Shown: piece by piece, positions 1 through 8,419 of the stretch
Position numbering within the stretch: the first letter of the stretch is position 1
Layout of the letters: each line of letters begins with the position of its first letter
Position numbers and translations under genes: made by a program
Notes under the pieces: model-generated
The model's input: the letters and a program-made list of their open reading frames with translations, nothing else
Told to the model about the DNA's origin: nothing
The model's database searches: none
Assembly (NCBI GenBank): GCA_002284615.2
Contig: MU069798.1
Span: 106,131-121,612, forward strand
DNA: 15,482 nucleotides
From: Dunaliella salina
Taxonomy: Eukaryota; Chlorophyta; Chlorophyceae; Chlamydomonadales; Dunaliellaceae
Direction: 5' to 3'

Positions 1-42
1 CCCAGCTGTCATTGAATTAGATGATATTAGATAAATGAGCTT

Positions 43-120
43 GCAGGATTGCAGTACATAGCAAGAGTTTAAGTGCAGGGTTGCCGTACATAGCAGGAGT
101 TTGAGTACGTAGGAGTTTGG
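43..120. repeat. 32-bp imperfect tandem repeat, about 2.4 copies
   Basis: Two 32-bp units (43-74 and 75-106) differ at only a few bases. Both contain TACATAGCA(A/G)GAGTTT(A/G)AGT. A third, partial unit follows at 107-120. No coding signal was seen here or in 1-42. Confidence 0.75.
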
Positions 121-253
121 TTGGCGTGGCTCAGTGAAAGGTGCCACAATGTTGCAGATTAGAAGACCTGTTCGCTTTCAAAGTGAAGCTGGAGTTCAAC
201 GCTGCAAGTGCAGCCATTACTTGGTGTGTATGTGCGTGCATGTGTGTAAACGG

Positions 254-254
<1 letters not shown>

Positions 255-322
<68 letters not shown>
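255..322. repeat. (TG)34 microsatellite
   Basis: An uninterrupted run of 34 TG dinucleotides, with degenerate TG-rich DNA on both sides (about 217-254 and 329-372). Open frames across it on both strands (poly-Cys/Val, poly-His/Thr) are products of the repeat, not genes. Long TG tracts can adopt Z-DNA and change length easily. Confidence 0.98.
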
Positions 323-323
<1 letters not shown>

Positions 324-596
324 ATACTCAAGTGTGTGCTCATTGTGTGCATGTGTATGCATGTCCATGGTTCCTGTGCCGGACAGGCTTAACAGCGGCG
401 TTGAGCAGACCACTCAGTTGATTTAAAGAAGAGGGACCTTTANCCATTTTGTTCGGCTTATCAGCTTGTGGCTGGTCCATGCCAGCCAAAATCTGAGGAA
501 ACCAATTTGAGTGAACCAACCATTCAATTTGTTTATTTATACAATTGTCCAATTAAAAATAACCAAGCAGTGAGAACCGGACCATCCATGCAGAGC
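323..596. other. unrecognised stretch with one ambiguous base
   Basis: No gene was recognised. The assembly has an N at 443. A perfect 7-bp hairpin lies at 469-488 (TGGCTGG / CCAGCCA, 6-nt loop). Positions 490-560 are AT-rich with no motif I can name. Confidence 0.5.
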
Positions 597-800
597 ACCC
601 TCCTTAAGGACCCCTCAGAACCCTCCTTAAGGACCCCTCTCAACCCTCCTTAAGGACCCCTCAGAACCCTCCTTGAGGACCCCTCTCAACCCTCCTTAAG
701 GACCCCTCTCAACCCTCCTTAAGGACCCCCCCCAGAGCACCCTCCTTAAGGACCCCTCCCAGTGCAGAGCACCCTCCTTAAGGATTCCTTAAGGAGGGCT
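597..800. repeat. 23-bp minisatellite with palindromic TCCTTAAGGA core
   Basis: Five 23-bp units start at 597, 620, 643, 666 and 689. Longer variants start at 712, 739 and 771. Each begins ACCCTCCTTAAGGA (one has TTGAGG) and ends in alternating CTCAGA or CTCTCA. The core TCCTTAAGGA is its own reverse complement, so every unit can form a small cruciform. The last unit carries a second inverted core, with CCTTAAGG twice in about 16 bp. Frames across the array translate to Pro/Leu/Lys-rich repeats and are not credible genes. Confidence 0.93.
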
Positions 801-912
801 TTGGCAAGGACCCCTCAACCCCTCCTAACGGGGTCCTTAGGCTGCACCAAAGGATGGGGGGCAAAGGACCCCCAAAGGAGGGTCAAAGGATTCCTTTGGG
901 ACCCCCTTTCTC
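801..912. repeat. degenerate extension of the minisatellite
   Basis: Fragments such as AGGACCCC, AAAGGA and GGGACCCC recur in both orientations. A hairpin CAAAGGA-T-TCCTTTG lies near 884-898. This appears to be a decayed or related repeat running up to the edge of the LINE. Confidence 0.55.
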
Positions 913-1760
913 CAGTAGGGTCTTACAAAAACAAAGCTGACGAATACCAGCAAAAATCCTCCATGGATGTATACCTCCCTTAAAAACTATAAGTGGTGGC
1001 AAGCATTTGACAAAACAGGAGGCACCATCATCTGTGTCCGAGAGACTCTTGCTCTGGCCACACATTGCTCCCCAGCCCTCCTCCACTTAAGGGAAGAATT
1101 GCATCTGTCACTCTTCAGGGAGCCAAATCAAAACTTTTACTGATAGGCACCTATTGGCCCTCCGGGATTTCTGAGGAAAACATGGCCAGCAGGCTTGAAA
1201 TGCAAGAGCAGATTCAAAAGCATTTAATTCAGAGCGTAGCTCCGGCACCCCTCTCATGATTGGAGACATGAACGCTTCATACCAAACAGATGACCGCACC
1301 AGCAAAAAGACCTGTCCAGCTGACAGAGCCTCCCGCACCTTCCTTAACAACAATAGCCTCTCTTCATGCAAGGAGGAAAACACCAGACCATGGACTCACT
1401 GCCAAGCGATCCGCAGATCGACAACAATTGCAAGAATACACGCGCAGCCGGATTGATGATGTTGTTCTCCCCATTGAACTTGCCCATATATATGGTCTCT
1501 CTGCTTTCAAGCGGAAACCTGGTGGTTCAGTGCTCCTGCGCCATCCCTCTTTCAGGAGGACGTGGAAGTCGTGGGTTCGAATCGAAAGGGGTTCTTTACG
1601 GTGTTTGAACCAAGGTTGTTCTTTCCATGGTGCTTGGGGGCGTGTCCCGCTTGCATAGCTTTTCCCTTTTCCTTTCCCCCCCTGCCACACCCCTGACCTG
1701 GGAACAGTAAGCGACCATGTCCCCCTCGTGTTCAGTATCCCTACCAACATCCTTAACATA
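913..1760 (+). pseudogene. APE-type LINE endonuclease domain, frameshifted and interrupted
   Basis: This domain would nick target DNA to prime reverse transcription. Visible pieces are an N-terminal part with KWWQAFD and GGTIICVRETL (991-1056), then GTYWPSG (about 1147-1167), then GDMNAS (1262-1279, the usual GDxN motif). SRIDDVVLP follows (1446-1472, the SRID motif) and finally SDHVPLV (1710-1730, the catalytic SDH). The N-terminal catalytic QE motif appears replaced (LTKTKL near 918-940). At least two frameshifts are present, near 1085 and 1255, and probably another near 1360. The gap between SRID and SDH is enlarged by the SINE-like insertion at about 1521-1700. Three of four catalytic motifs make the family assignment firm, although the protein is broken. 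Confidence 0.85.
1516..1701 (+). mobile_element. tRNA-derived SINE-like insertion in the APE domain
   Basis: An A-box-like TGGTTCAGTGC (1523-1533) is followed 40 bp later by a B-box match GGTTCGAATC (1574-1583). This is the spacing of an internal RNA polymerase III promoter. A perfect 6-bp stem CTCCTG/CAGGAG (1533-1538/1553-1558) lies between the boxes. The T-arm does not pair, so this is not a working tRNA gene. The body ends in a pyrimidine-rich tail (about 1659-1682). The hexamer ACCTGG occurs at both edges (1517-1522 and 1696-1701) and may be a short target-site duplication. The unit sits where intact APE domains have only a short loop between SRID and SDH, which supports insertion. The exact ends are uncertain. 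Confidence 0.6.
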
Positions 1761-2491
1761 CATATACCTGTTCACCCTGCCCCTGCATCACCCAAGGAGT
1801 GCCCCCAAAAAATCCTCAATCGCCCTGTCAGTGACTCAGATCGGGATGCTTTCATACAATCCCTGCAAGATCCAACGCATGGAGCCATTAAAGAGCTGGA
1901 AGAGATTCTTCACGCCATGAACCCTGCCCATGCAGAAGCTGCAACTTTCCTGCGAAACTTAAATGAAAGTTCAGCAAAGAAGACAGCAAGGCTGGAAACA
2001 CTAGGCAACCTGCTGCCGTGGTAGTCGAATACCTTGCCAAAGGTGTTGCCAACATGATCCACACATGCTCTGAGATAGCCTTCAAAACGTGCAGCACTGA
2101 AACAGTCTCCTCTGACCATAACCATTGCAACCCAAGGCCAATAAGCAAAATATGCAGCGTGCCCTTAGGAAAAAGCTTGGAATTGCTTAGTTTATACAGT
2201 CCCAACTGAAACCTCCTGTCAGCACCCAGCCTGAGTCCCAAAACCATTTTAGATCAAAGCAAAGAGAATCAAGCCCTACGCAATGCCATCATGGGGCTAG
2301 AACACATAGACTTGGATTCCCCCCTCCCCCAGCAAATTGAAAGCTTTTCATGTTGCACACAAGGAGCCATGAATGAAAAACATTGTTGACACGCAGAACA
2401 AAAGGAACAAGCAATATTGCATGCGAGCAATTGAACAAAATGGTTAATAGAAATCCCAAACAAGCACACAAAGAAACCTTCAGAGTTAAAA
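1731..2491 (+). pseudogene. LINE linker between endonuclease and RT
   Basis: An open frame continues from the SDH motif to a TAG at 2022-2024. It gives a charged, helical stretch with repeated Glu/Lys/Ala (ELEEILHAMNPAHAEAATF). Further fragments follow in shifted frames, including DQSKENQALRNAIMGLEHID near 2250-2310, then several stops before the RT frame opens. The spacer between APE and RT in LINEs is normally poorly conserved, so assignment is by position. No independent gene was recognised. Confidence 0.55.
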
Positions 2492-3484
2492 ATGCGCAGC
2501 CTAGAGCAAGGCCCCCTCCGTGACCCTGAAACCAACACTATTGAGACTGAAGCAGAAAGGCAGGCCGAGATCATTGAAAAATACTACACAGAAGCAATGA
2601 GCGCAGTAAACATCAAAACTGGCAAATATCTGCCAGAGGAAGCACCTCGCAACTACCCCTGGGAAAAGGCCGGAAAAACAGAAACTGTTCCGGATCCCCT
2701 CATGCTCCAATCCCACATCACAAAAGAGGAAGAACAAGGTAATGGGCAAAGGGACTGGCTGTATTATAAGATCCTTGATAAAAGCACATTCAATGAATGT
2801 ATTAAAACCCTCAGCAATAACAAATCACCAGGACCTGATGGAAAAGTGAATGAGACCCTCAGAATGCTTCCATACAACATTCAGCAAAGCGTTCACAAAT
2901 TCTTCATTATTATGTGGGCCACTCGCAACACACCAGTCCTATGGAAGACCAGTGATACCATCCTGGTTGACAAAAATGAAGGAGAAGAGATAGAGCTGTC
3001 CTCTCATAGTCCCATTGGGCTTGCCAACACTCTCTACAAACTCTGGACCCGCATGGTCACAAACACACTATACGAATATGCTGAAGCACACTCCCTGCTC
3101 AGCTCTACTCAAGCAGGGTTTTGCAACCAAAAAGATACAACCCACCAGCTCCAAAATGTCATCATAGGACTTGAGGATGCCAAAGCTTTTGGAAAGGATA
3201 TGTACGCTCTGATTGTAGATTTCACCTCCGCTTTCAATACCACTGACCATGACAGAATGCTATGGATAATGTATGACCTGGGCTTCCCTACTGATGCCAT
3301 TGACACAGTCAAAAATCTCTATGAAGATGCCACCACTTAAGTCAGGCTTCCATCAGGAGAAAGCACCAAGAAAATCCATGTGGAGAGAGGTACTATCCAA
3401 GGTGACACTTTGTCACCTTTCCTGTTCCTACTTTGTATGGAACCCCTCCTATGTTGGCTCCATGTAAAAGCACGTGGATACAAG
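2492..3484 (+). pseudogene. LINE reverse transcriptase, fingers and palm motifs 0 to B
   Basis: This half of the RT holds the template-binding and first catalytic motifs. From 2492, residues 111-117 are KSPGPDG (motif 0). The WKTSDTILVDK stretch and SPIGLANTLYKLW match motifs 1 and 2. QAGF and VDFTSAFNTTDHDRML match motif A, with the catalytic Asp at residue 243 (3218-3220). After a single TAA (3338-3340, where related proteins have Lys) the same frame continues through RGTIQGDTLSPFLF, motif B (3386-3427), and the usual MEPLLCWL...RGYK. Motif C is absent here because another LINE end is inserted directly after RGYK, and it reappears at 4468. The first ATG at 2492 is internal to the polyprotein and is not a true start. 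Confidence 0.92.
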
Positions 3485-4132
3485 CAGGATGTGAGGTGCC
3501 CTCTCTGTACAAGTTCTGATAACATTTATCATGCTCTGCTCAGGTGTACCAATCCAACAATGAGTGGGATGCACACAAACAGACACCACGCAGCCCTTAC
3601 TCTTATTATAGAAGCCCTCAGCAAAGGCCGTTTTGGCTCATCCCTCATTAGCATGGATGGCTGCAGCCATGACAGACTTCTGGATCAAGGCATACAAGTC
3701 CCTGAAAACACCTCTCGCGCTATTCCAGACTGGGTTGTCCCAAATGGAGCTGCCTCACCTGTTCAGCATACAAGCCGCCCTGATGCTCTATTTGTGCGGC
3801 ATATCCCAGGCAGACAAGCCCAGCTCGATCCTACCAAGATCCCACCGCAAGATAGAGACATTCACATTGTTGAACTTAAATTCTGCTCCGACACTAATCC
3901 TGCCAGCGCCTTAGAGCGTGCACAAACTCAACATTCCCACACCATTACCAGACTTAAAACACGCAGCTTAAGAAACATACACAGGAATGATAAAGTGACT
4001 TGGCACACCATCTTAATTGGTGTTGGTGGCACAATGTACAACAACTATACTATTGCACCTCTTACAAATCTGGGCCTGAACAAACAAAAAGCTGAATCAC
4101 TAGCTTCCCAACTCAGGGACCATGCCATCTAA
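3485..4132 (+). pseudogene. LINE C-terminus: CCHC knuckle plus PD-(D/E)XK-like nuclease
   Basis: The knuckle is CPLC..., C-X2-C-X7-H-X4-C (3497-3547). It is followed by an Arg/His-rich segment with NRHHAALTLIIEALSKG. The nuclease-like core has RPD (3776-3784) and, 29 residues after its Asp, VELKF with E at 3872 and K at 3878. A helix with ALERAQTQHSHTI and the block VTWHTILIGVGG follow. It ends in LRDHAI at a TAA (4130-4132). A CCHC knuckle followed by (K/R)PD...E is the signature of the restriction-like endonuclease of R2-type LINEs, although the PD-to-E distance here is longer than the 12-14 usual in R2. This copy is uninterrupted from knuckle to stop, the best preserved of four. Confidence 0.72.
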
Positions 4133-4432
4133 AGATTATCCACCATCATTAACACTAGACATGCACTTTGTTTTCAGGGAATATTTGGGAGGGGAGGGCT
4201 TGCTGGGCGCGCGGCGGGGGCTGAGGATGGAAGAAGGAGGGTCCGAGCGCACAGGGGCATGGCGGCCAATCCCCCAGATCCCCATTAGTTCTGTTTCCTG
4301 CTCTCTCCTAGCTAGTTTCGTCTAGCTTAGGTGGAGGGCCTCTTGGTGAGGCCTCTAACTTTTGTTAGGGGTCCTTCCCTTAATGCACGCGGCCTCGAGA
4401 CTGCGTAGACTTTTCGTTTTCTTTTTCTTTTC
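4133..4432 (+). other. LINE 3' untranslated region, copy 1
   Basis: GC-rich non-coding DNA after the stop, sharing ordered blocks with 12206-12312, 14490-14712 and 14799-15005. The blocks are a GCGCGCGGCGG-type stretch, CATTAG followed by CTG(T/C), TAGCTAG, a stem-loop, and TTCC(C)TTAATGCAC. It ends in a T-rich tract before the CAGGATG duplication. Confidence 0.75.
4337..4353 (+). promoter_or_regulatory. 3'UTR stem-loop, copy 1
   Basis: GGCCTC (4337-4342), loop TTGGT (4343-4347), GAGGCC (4348-4353). The stem is perfect. It sits at the corresponding place in three other 3'UTR copies, with different paired bases. It may be the RNA structure the LINE RT recognises. Confidence 0.5.
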
Positions 4433-5522
4433 CAGGATGCATCCCTGACCGCAATGCTAGGGATAATCACATTGAAAACATCCTGAGCAGCGCCGCTTTT
4501 GCTGATGACCTGCTGTGCCCCCACAAGCACAATACAAGACCTCAAAGTTCAAGCTCAAAAGCTTACTTTATACTCAGACTGGGCAGTGCTCATTATCTGA
4601 GGCAGTATAACAAAAGCCACGGGCACCCTTCACATCCATGCTTCAAAAGACCAAAACGGCGTCACACCACCACAGCTCCTCAGGCACAAACTCCTAGACA
4701 AAATAGAAATTCAAGGGCAGAAAGCCCAATTCCTGCCATCTGACAAGCCATTCCCCTAACTTGGCGTTCAGCTCACCATGGACTTAAATTGGAAACACCA
4801 GGTCCAAAACATGACCTGTAAACTGGGAGACAAGCTTGAAAAGCTTGACTTCTCCCAAGCCTCACCGCGTCGAGCCAAAGATTTGATCCGTATTGCTATA
4901 GTCCTAGTCTTGCCTATGCATTTGCAGTTACTCCCTGCACTTCAGCAGACCTTCTTATTTGGGACAAAATGATTGGCAGACCATCAAATTCAAATAAAAT
5001 CTTGCCAAAAGCACACCGGCAGCTATGATTCAAGAGGATGTGAACAACTTTGGTCTAGGGCGCCCCTCTATTTGTATAGAATATTACAGATGCATGGCCT
5101 CAGCGCTCACTTCCAGTCTGGAGGACCCCTCTGCAAGGCACCGCGCTGTCAGCCTCCATCTCCTCACCAAACAAGTCACACCTCAAAAGTCTGTCCATGG
5201 ACTTCCGTAATAAGAGTGTTAAAACCAACCTTTGCAAAAAAGACTTCTTAATCACTGCATGCGAGCCCGCCAGTTAACCAGCATCCGCCACAGTGGACTC
5301 CACCTCAGAAAGAAAGGGGTAAGCATGTTCCATGATGACCTGAAAATCATAGCTGACGCTCTGTCGCTACACAAACGTACCCCCCGCATCTTATCGGACC
5401 TTATCACTTGCATTGTTCAACCCCTAATGAGCCTTGATATCAGTGGGATACATGACCTCATGACCCCTGCGGAACAAAACTTATCACAGTTACACAACTC
5501 CAGGCATGATACTCCGGAGTGA
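4433..5522 (+). pseudogene. LINE RT motif C, thumb and post-RT region (continuation)
   Basis: The rest of the RT interrupted at 3484. GCIPDRNARDN leads into AAFADDLLC (about 4489-4515), motif C with both catalytic Asp residues. Motif E and the thumb follow in a shifted frame as LGVQLTMDLNWKHQVQNM (about 4758-4811). The usual Tyr before LGV is a TAA stop. RAKDLIRIAIVLVLP, then IQEDVNNFGLGRPS (5026-5067), match the post-thumb consensus in which a Gly-Leu-Gly motif follows the thumb. Frames change at least three times and stops are frequent. The open piece at 5232-5522 continues the post-RT region. Identity as the partner of 2492-3484 is supported by position, order and motif content. Confidence 0.85.
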
Positions 5523-5790
5523 ATAACAAGTGCAAAATCGCACTCAATAGGCTGGCAGCTCTTGTCAACCTGCCCTCAACCAAAGAGCTCAACACTGAAA
5601 CAATTCAAAAGATCCTTGCCTAAAAGAACACAGAGGCAAATATTTCTGCAGACTACCTCCGCATCAATAAGACCCACATAAGTAGCCTCATTCATACCCA
5701 ATTCAATGAAGAACTCAACCCTTCTGTCCACATTCACGCACAATCCCAACCCTGCATCAATCGCCCTACACAAGTTGCACCCACATCCTT
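5523..5790 (+). pseudogene. LINE connection region, decayed
   Basis: One frame reads IALNRLAALVNLPSTKELN, then a TAA, then continues as ADYLRINKTHISSLIHTQFN up to the direct repeat. It is hydrophilic, helical and typical of the poorly conserved segment after the RT thumb. No motif gives a separate function. Confidence 0.45.
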
Positions 5791-6154
5791 TCTCTGCAAC
5801 TCACTACAGACATGAGGTTACTGGGCGTCGCCTCCCAAGGACGCCCACTTCTTGTTCAGCTCCAACAGCACAAGTAACTATGCCCAGCCCATCCAGCATC
5901 ACAAAACACACACCAACTCATTAATATACCAGCCACACAGCAGATCTGCCTTACACAAGAGGTTATTCTTGCTTGTGTGAATTCCTCTATGGACGAACCA
6001 CCTAGTAGGAGAACTCGCTCTCAGTACAGATCCAACAATCGCTTGCCTGGCCACCCAGCTTGCATACCCATGCAAGGCACCGCCCCATTCCCTGGAAATG
6101 CTTCCACCCAAAATGCTTGCCTGCCTGGACAACAAATTGTAGACCCTGGGGATG
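5791..6154. repeat. direct repeat, upstream copy (about 365 bp)
   Basis: Near-identical in order to 6733-7105, offset 942-951 bp. Both start CTCTGCAACTCACTACAG and end near GTAGACCC(T/C)GGGGATG. The plus strand encodes a basic linker, including LGVASQGR and DEPPSRRTRSQ.RSNN. This copy has a different indel pattern from the downstream one. Confidence 0.9.
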
Positions 6155-6755
6155 GAGGAGCTATGGAGCCAATTGCATTTGGAGTGATTTCTGAATTCTT
6201 CTCTGGTGATGGGTGTTTTGGGTCTGAAAGGGTCATAAGAGTGTGGGATGGACCATGGGTGGTCCCTTTTAGCCTGTGAGTCCTCTGGTAAATGATTTCC
6301 TGTTTTGATGTTGGGGGCTTGCATGCTTTTTGTAAGTCTTCAACGATTCTTGATGTTTTAGAGGGTTCTGTTTGCATGGTTTTTGTCAGTGGGTCTCCAA
6401 GGAGAGTGGATGGCTGGTTGTGAGGTCCTGCAAAATTCTGTTGATTTGCACGGGCTGGATGTTTTGCAATGGTTTTTTGCTGGATGCGCTGCCCCTTCTT
6501 TTGAGCTTTGTCACTGTGTTTCAAGTCTATGTCCTCTATCTCCTTTCTAATTTCATGGTAAGTGACCCGACTTTGCTGAAGCGGAGGTTGGTTGAACGGG
6601 TTTGCAGTTTGGTGTTTTCTCTTGAGGAAGTTGCATACATGCTTGAAGGTTTGGCAAAAATTGGAGCTGTATTTATTAATCCCCAAAACTGCAACAATGG
6701 CCCTGCAGAAGCTGTACCCGCACAATGACCTCCCTCTGCAACTCACTACAGACAT
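6021..6755 (-). other. 244-codon antisense open frame across the inter-repeat segment
   Basis: The minus strand is open for 244 codons from 6755 to 6021, crossing the 6155-6732 segment and both repeat edges. The central part is hydrophilic and rich in Lys, Gln, Pro and Thr (for example YHEIRKEIEDIDLKHSDKAQ). It resembles a disordered LINE linker more than chance translation, while the plus strand there is hydrophobic and less plausible. The likely reading is a piece of coding sequence in inverted orientation between the two direct repeats. No family was recognised. Codons at both ends are simply antisense to the repeats, so the true coding part, if any, is about 6155-6700. Confidence 0.35.
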
Positions 6756-7105
6756 GAAATTGCTGGGCGTCGCCTCCCAAGGACGCCAAATTCTTGCTCA
6801 GCTCCAACAACTAGCACAAGTGCGACATGCCCAGCCCATCCAGCATCACAAAACACACACCAACCCAATAATATACCAGCCACACGGCAGATCCGCCCCA
6901 TTACGCAAGAGGTGATTCCTGCTATTGTAACTTCCTCTGTAGATGAACCACCCAGTAGGAGAACTCGCTCCCAGTGCAGATCTAACAATTACTTGCCTGG
7001 CCACCCTCCTGTACACACATGTGCAAGGCACCGACCCATTCCCTGGAAATGCTTCCACCCTGAATCCTAGTCTACTTGGGCTACAAAATGTAGACCCCGG
7101 GGATG
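6733..7105. repeat. direct repeat, downstream copy (about 370 bp)
   Basis: Second copy of 5791-6154. The plus strand reads ITQEVIPAIVTSSVDEPPSR and continues into the PHD-containing reading frame, so this is probably the copy in its original context. A shorter echo of the motif follows at 7105 (DEPSSTRTRSS). Confidence 0.9.
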
Positions 7106-8419
7106 AACCTTCCAGCACTCGCACACGCTCTAGCAGGAAACGAGCACTTAACCAATCCCAACAGCACTTGCGTCAAGACATCCAAGAATTTAGTATCAAT
7201 CAGCATCCTGGTATACCTCCTATTGCCCAGACGCAGCCTATCACCCTGACCAGACAAAACACAGAATAGTGCCCAAAACTCTACCAAAAAGAAAGGGATT
7301 GGGCGTCGTGCCGAGACAGAATTCCCTGACATTTTTACCAGCACCCTACCTTCAAACTGGCAAGCAAATGATATTTGGAGATACAAGGAAAAATTGGTGA
7401 AAAAGCTGGCTGAGAAACACAGAGCCAATCATGCTATCAATGTTGTGTACGATGAAATGCATATCACCCATATAGATGATTGGAGAATCTGCCCAGCCAG
7501 GTGGGAAGACACATGTGATGGCCCCCCGCAATACCTTCCTAAACAAGAGCAATACCAAACTCACTATGGATGCATGATCGTAGAGAAGTGGGCCTTCTCA
7601 ATCTTCAAATAAGCTGGCTTCCATCCCGACCCAGAGAGTTTTAGCAAAGCTGCTTGCACAGACATGCACAAAAACGCACACTGTCAAATTTGCAACTACC
7701 ATCATGGCTATGAGTCTGCTGGCTCTGAAACTCCTTACCTGGACATGCATGTTTGTTATGTCTGCAAACGCACGTACCACTGGAAATGCATGCGAGAACT
7801 TGGATGCTATAATGATGAGCAAAGGCAAGAGGTTGACGCAAATGAGGCCTGGGCCTGCCCAGCCTGCACTTTTCTCAGCAACAAAGAAAAAGTCAAGAGG
7901 ATGAATAAGTCCGAGGAAGAACCCCTCAAGGTCTCTTGGTTACCCACCTGGGAGCCAGAAGGACTCAAAGATAGATGGCCACTATTCGGCCAGCGGATAC
8001 AAGAATTTGAATCCCAGCTACACAAACCTACCCATCTCCTACTCATGGCAGACTCTACTCTTTCTGATCTTGAGAGGCAAGGGTTCAACACATCTGACGC
8101 ACACAATACATAGAGGCAAAAACTTGACATTGAACTTTGGAACAAAATAACTTTTGATATGCAACCTACCAATCCACAAGTGGACATCAAACCCACAGGC
8201 ACCTGTGAGTTCTGGGTCCAAGATATAGATCTTGGAAAACACAATCATGAACCATCCTCCAATCACCACCTAACAGGTGAAACTCCTGACAGCAACACAC
8301 CATTCATTCCACCTTCCATCACCCTCCCTGAAATCTGCTAGATTTCAGAATTACAAATCCAGAGTGGCATGCATCTACAACACAAACGGCAAATGTGGCG
8401 GGATGATAACCACTTATAA
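7106..8419 (+). pseudogene. PHD-finger segment of the LINE polyprotein
   Basis: After a basic stretch (RTRSSRKRALNQ), one frame runs from about 7271 to 8419 broken only by TAA at 7610, TAG at 8111 and TAG at 8339. Counting from Met at 7664, the zinc ligands are C7-X2-C10, C31-X2-C34, H39-X2-C42 and C65-X2-C68, with Trp63 two before the seventh ligand. This is a complete C4HC3 PHD finger (7682-7867). PHD fingers usually bind histone H3 tails. They are known in some LINE proteins, including CR1-like ORF1, and could direct integration to particular chromatin. The following 80 residues (WEPEGLKDRWPLFGQRIQEFE) are helical and unidentified. Retention of all eight ligands contrasts with the decay around it. 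Confidence 0.8.

Larger units (their letters stand above)
3485..4432 (+). mobile_element. nested 5'-truncated LINE 3' end, inserted inside the RT gene
   Basis: The segment contains only the end of a LINE: zinc knuckle, PD-(D/E)XK-like domain, stop and 3'UTR. It separates RT motif B (ending RGYK) from the motif C region (GCIPDRN...FADDLL). CAGGATG is present at both ends (3485-3491 and 4433-4439), consistent with a 7-bp target-site duplication. The 3' edge is T-rich (4411-4431). Same-family 3' ends recur at about 11.7-12.3, 13.7-14.7 and 14.7-15.0 kb. 5' truncation is the usual outcome of target-primed reverse transcription. The inserted frame happens to stay open with the upstream RT frame. 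Confidence 0.82.

Noticed and set aside
131..421. Open frames on both strands across the TG tract
   Set aside because: They are the translation of (TG)n as Cys-Val or His-Thr repeats and have no other content.
597..800. CRISPR array
   Set aside because: The units are contiguous with no unique spacers, and the context is eukaryotic.
1516..1590. A functional tRNA gene
   Set aside because: A and B boxes are present but the acceptor and T stems do not pair and the anticodon loop is 14 nt.
1364..1759. 131-codon minus-strand frame over the APE domain
   Set aside because: It is antisense to three recognisable APE motifs and the SINE-like unit, and has no recognisable content.
3380..4132. A natural RT-knuckle-nuclease fusion protein of 250 residues
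   Set aside because: The missing RT motif C resumes at 4433, and CAGGATG flanks the segment, so the fusion is the result of an insertion.
4122..4325. Small plus-strand reading frame after the nested LINE stop
   Set aside because: It lies in the conserved 3'UTR and is not preserved in the other copies.
5791..7105. LTR retrotransposon or TRIM with 370-bp terminal repeats
   Set aside because: The repeats lack TG...CA ends, no primer-binding site or polypurine tract is seen, and they encode LINE linker protein continuing outside the repeat.
7271..8419. In-frame TAA and TAG in the PHD region as evidence for a code with TAR as glutamine, as in some ulvophyte algae
   Set aside because: TGA stops also occur in other domains (9286, 10336), and stops elsewhere replace Tyr or Lys positions (before LGVQL, at 3338). 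Ordinary decay explains them better.
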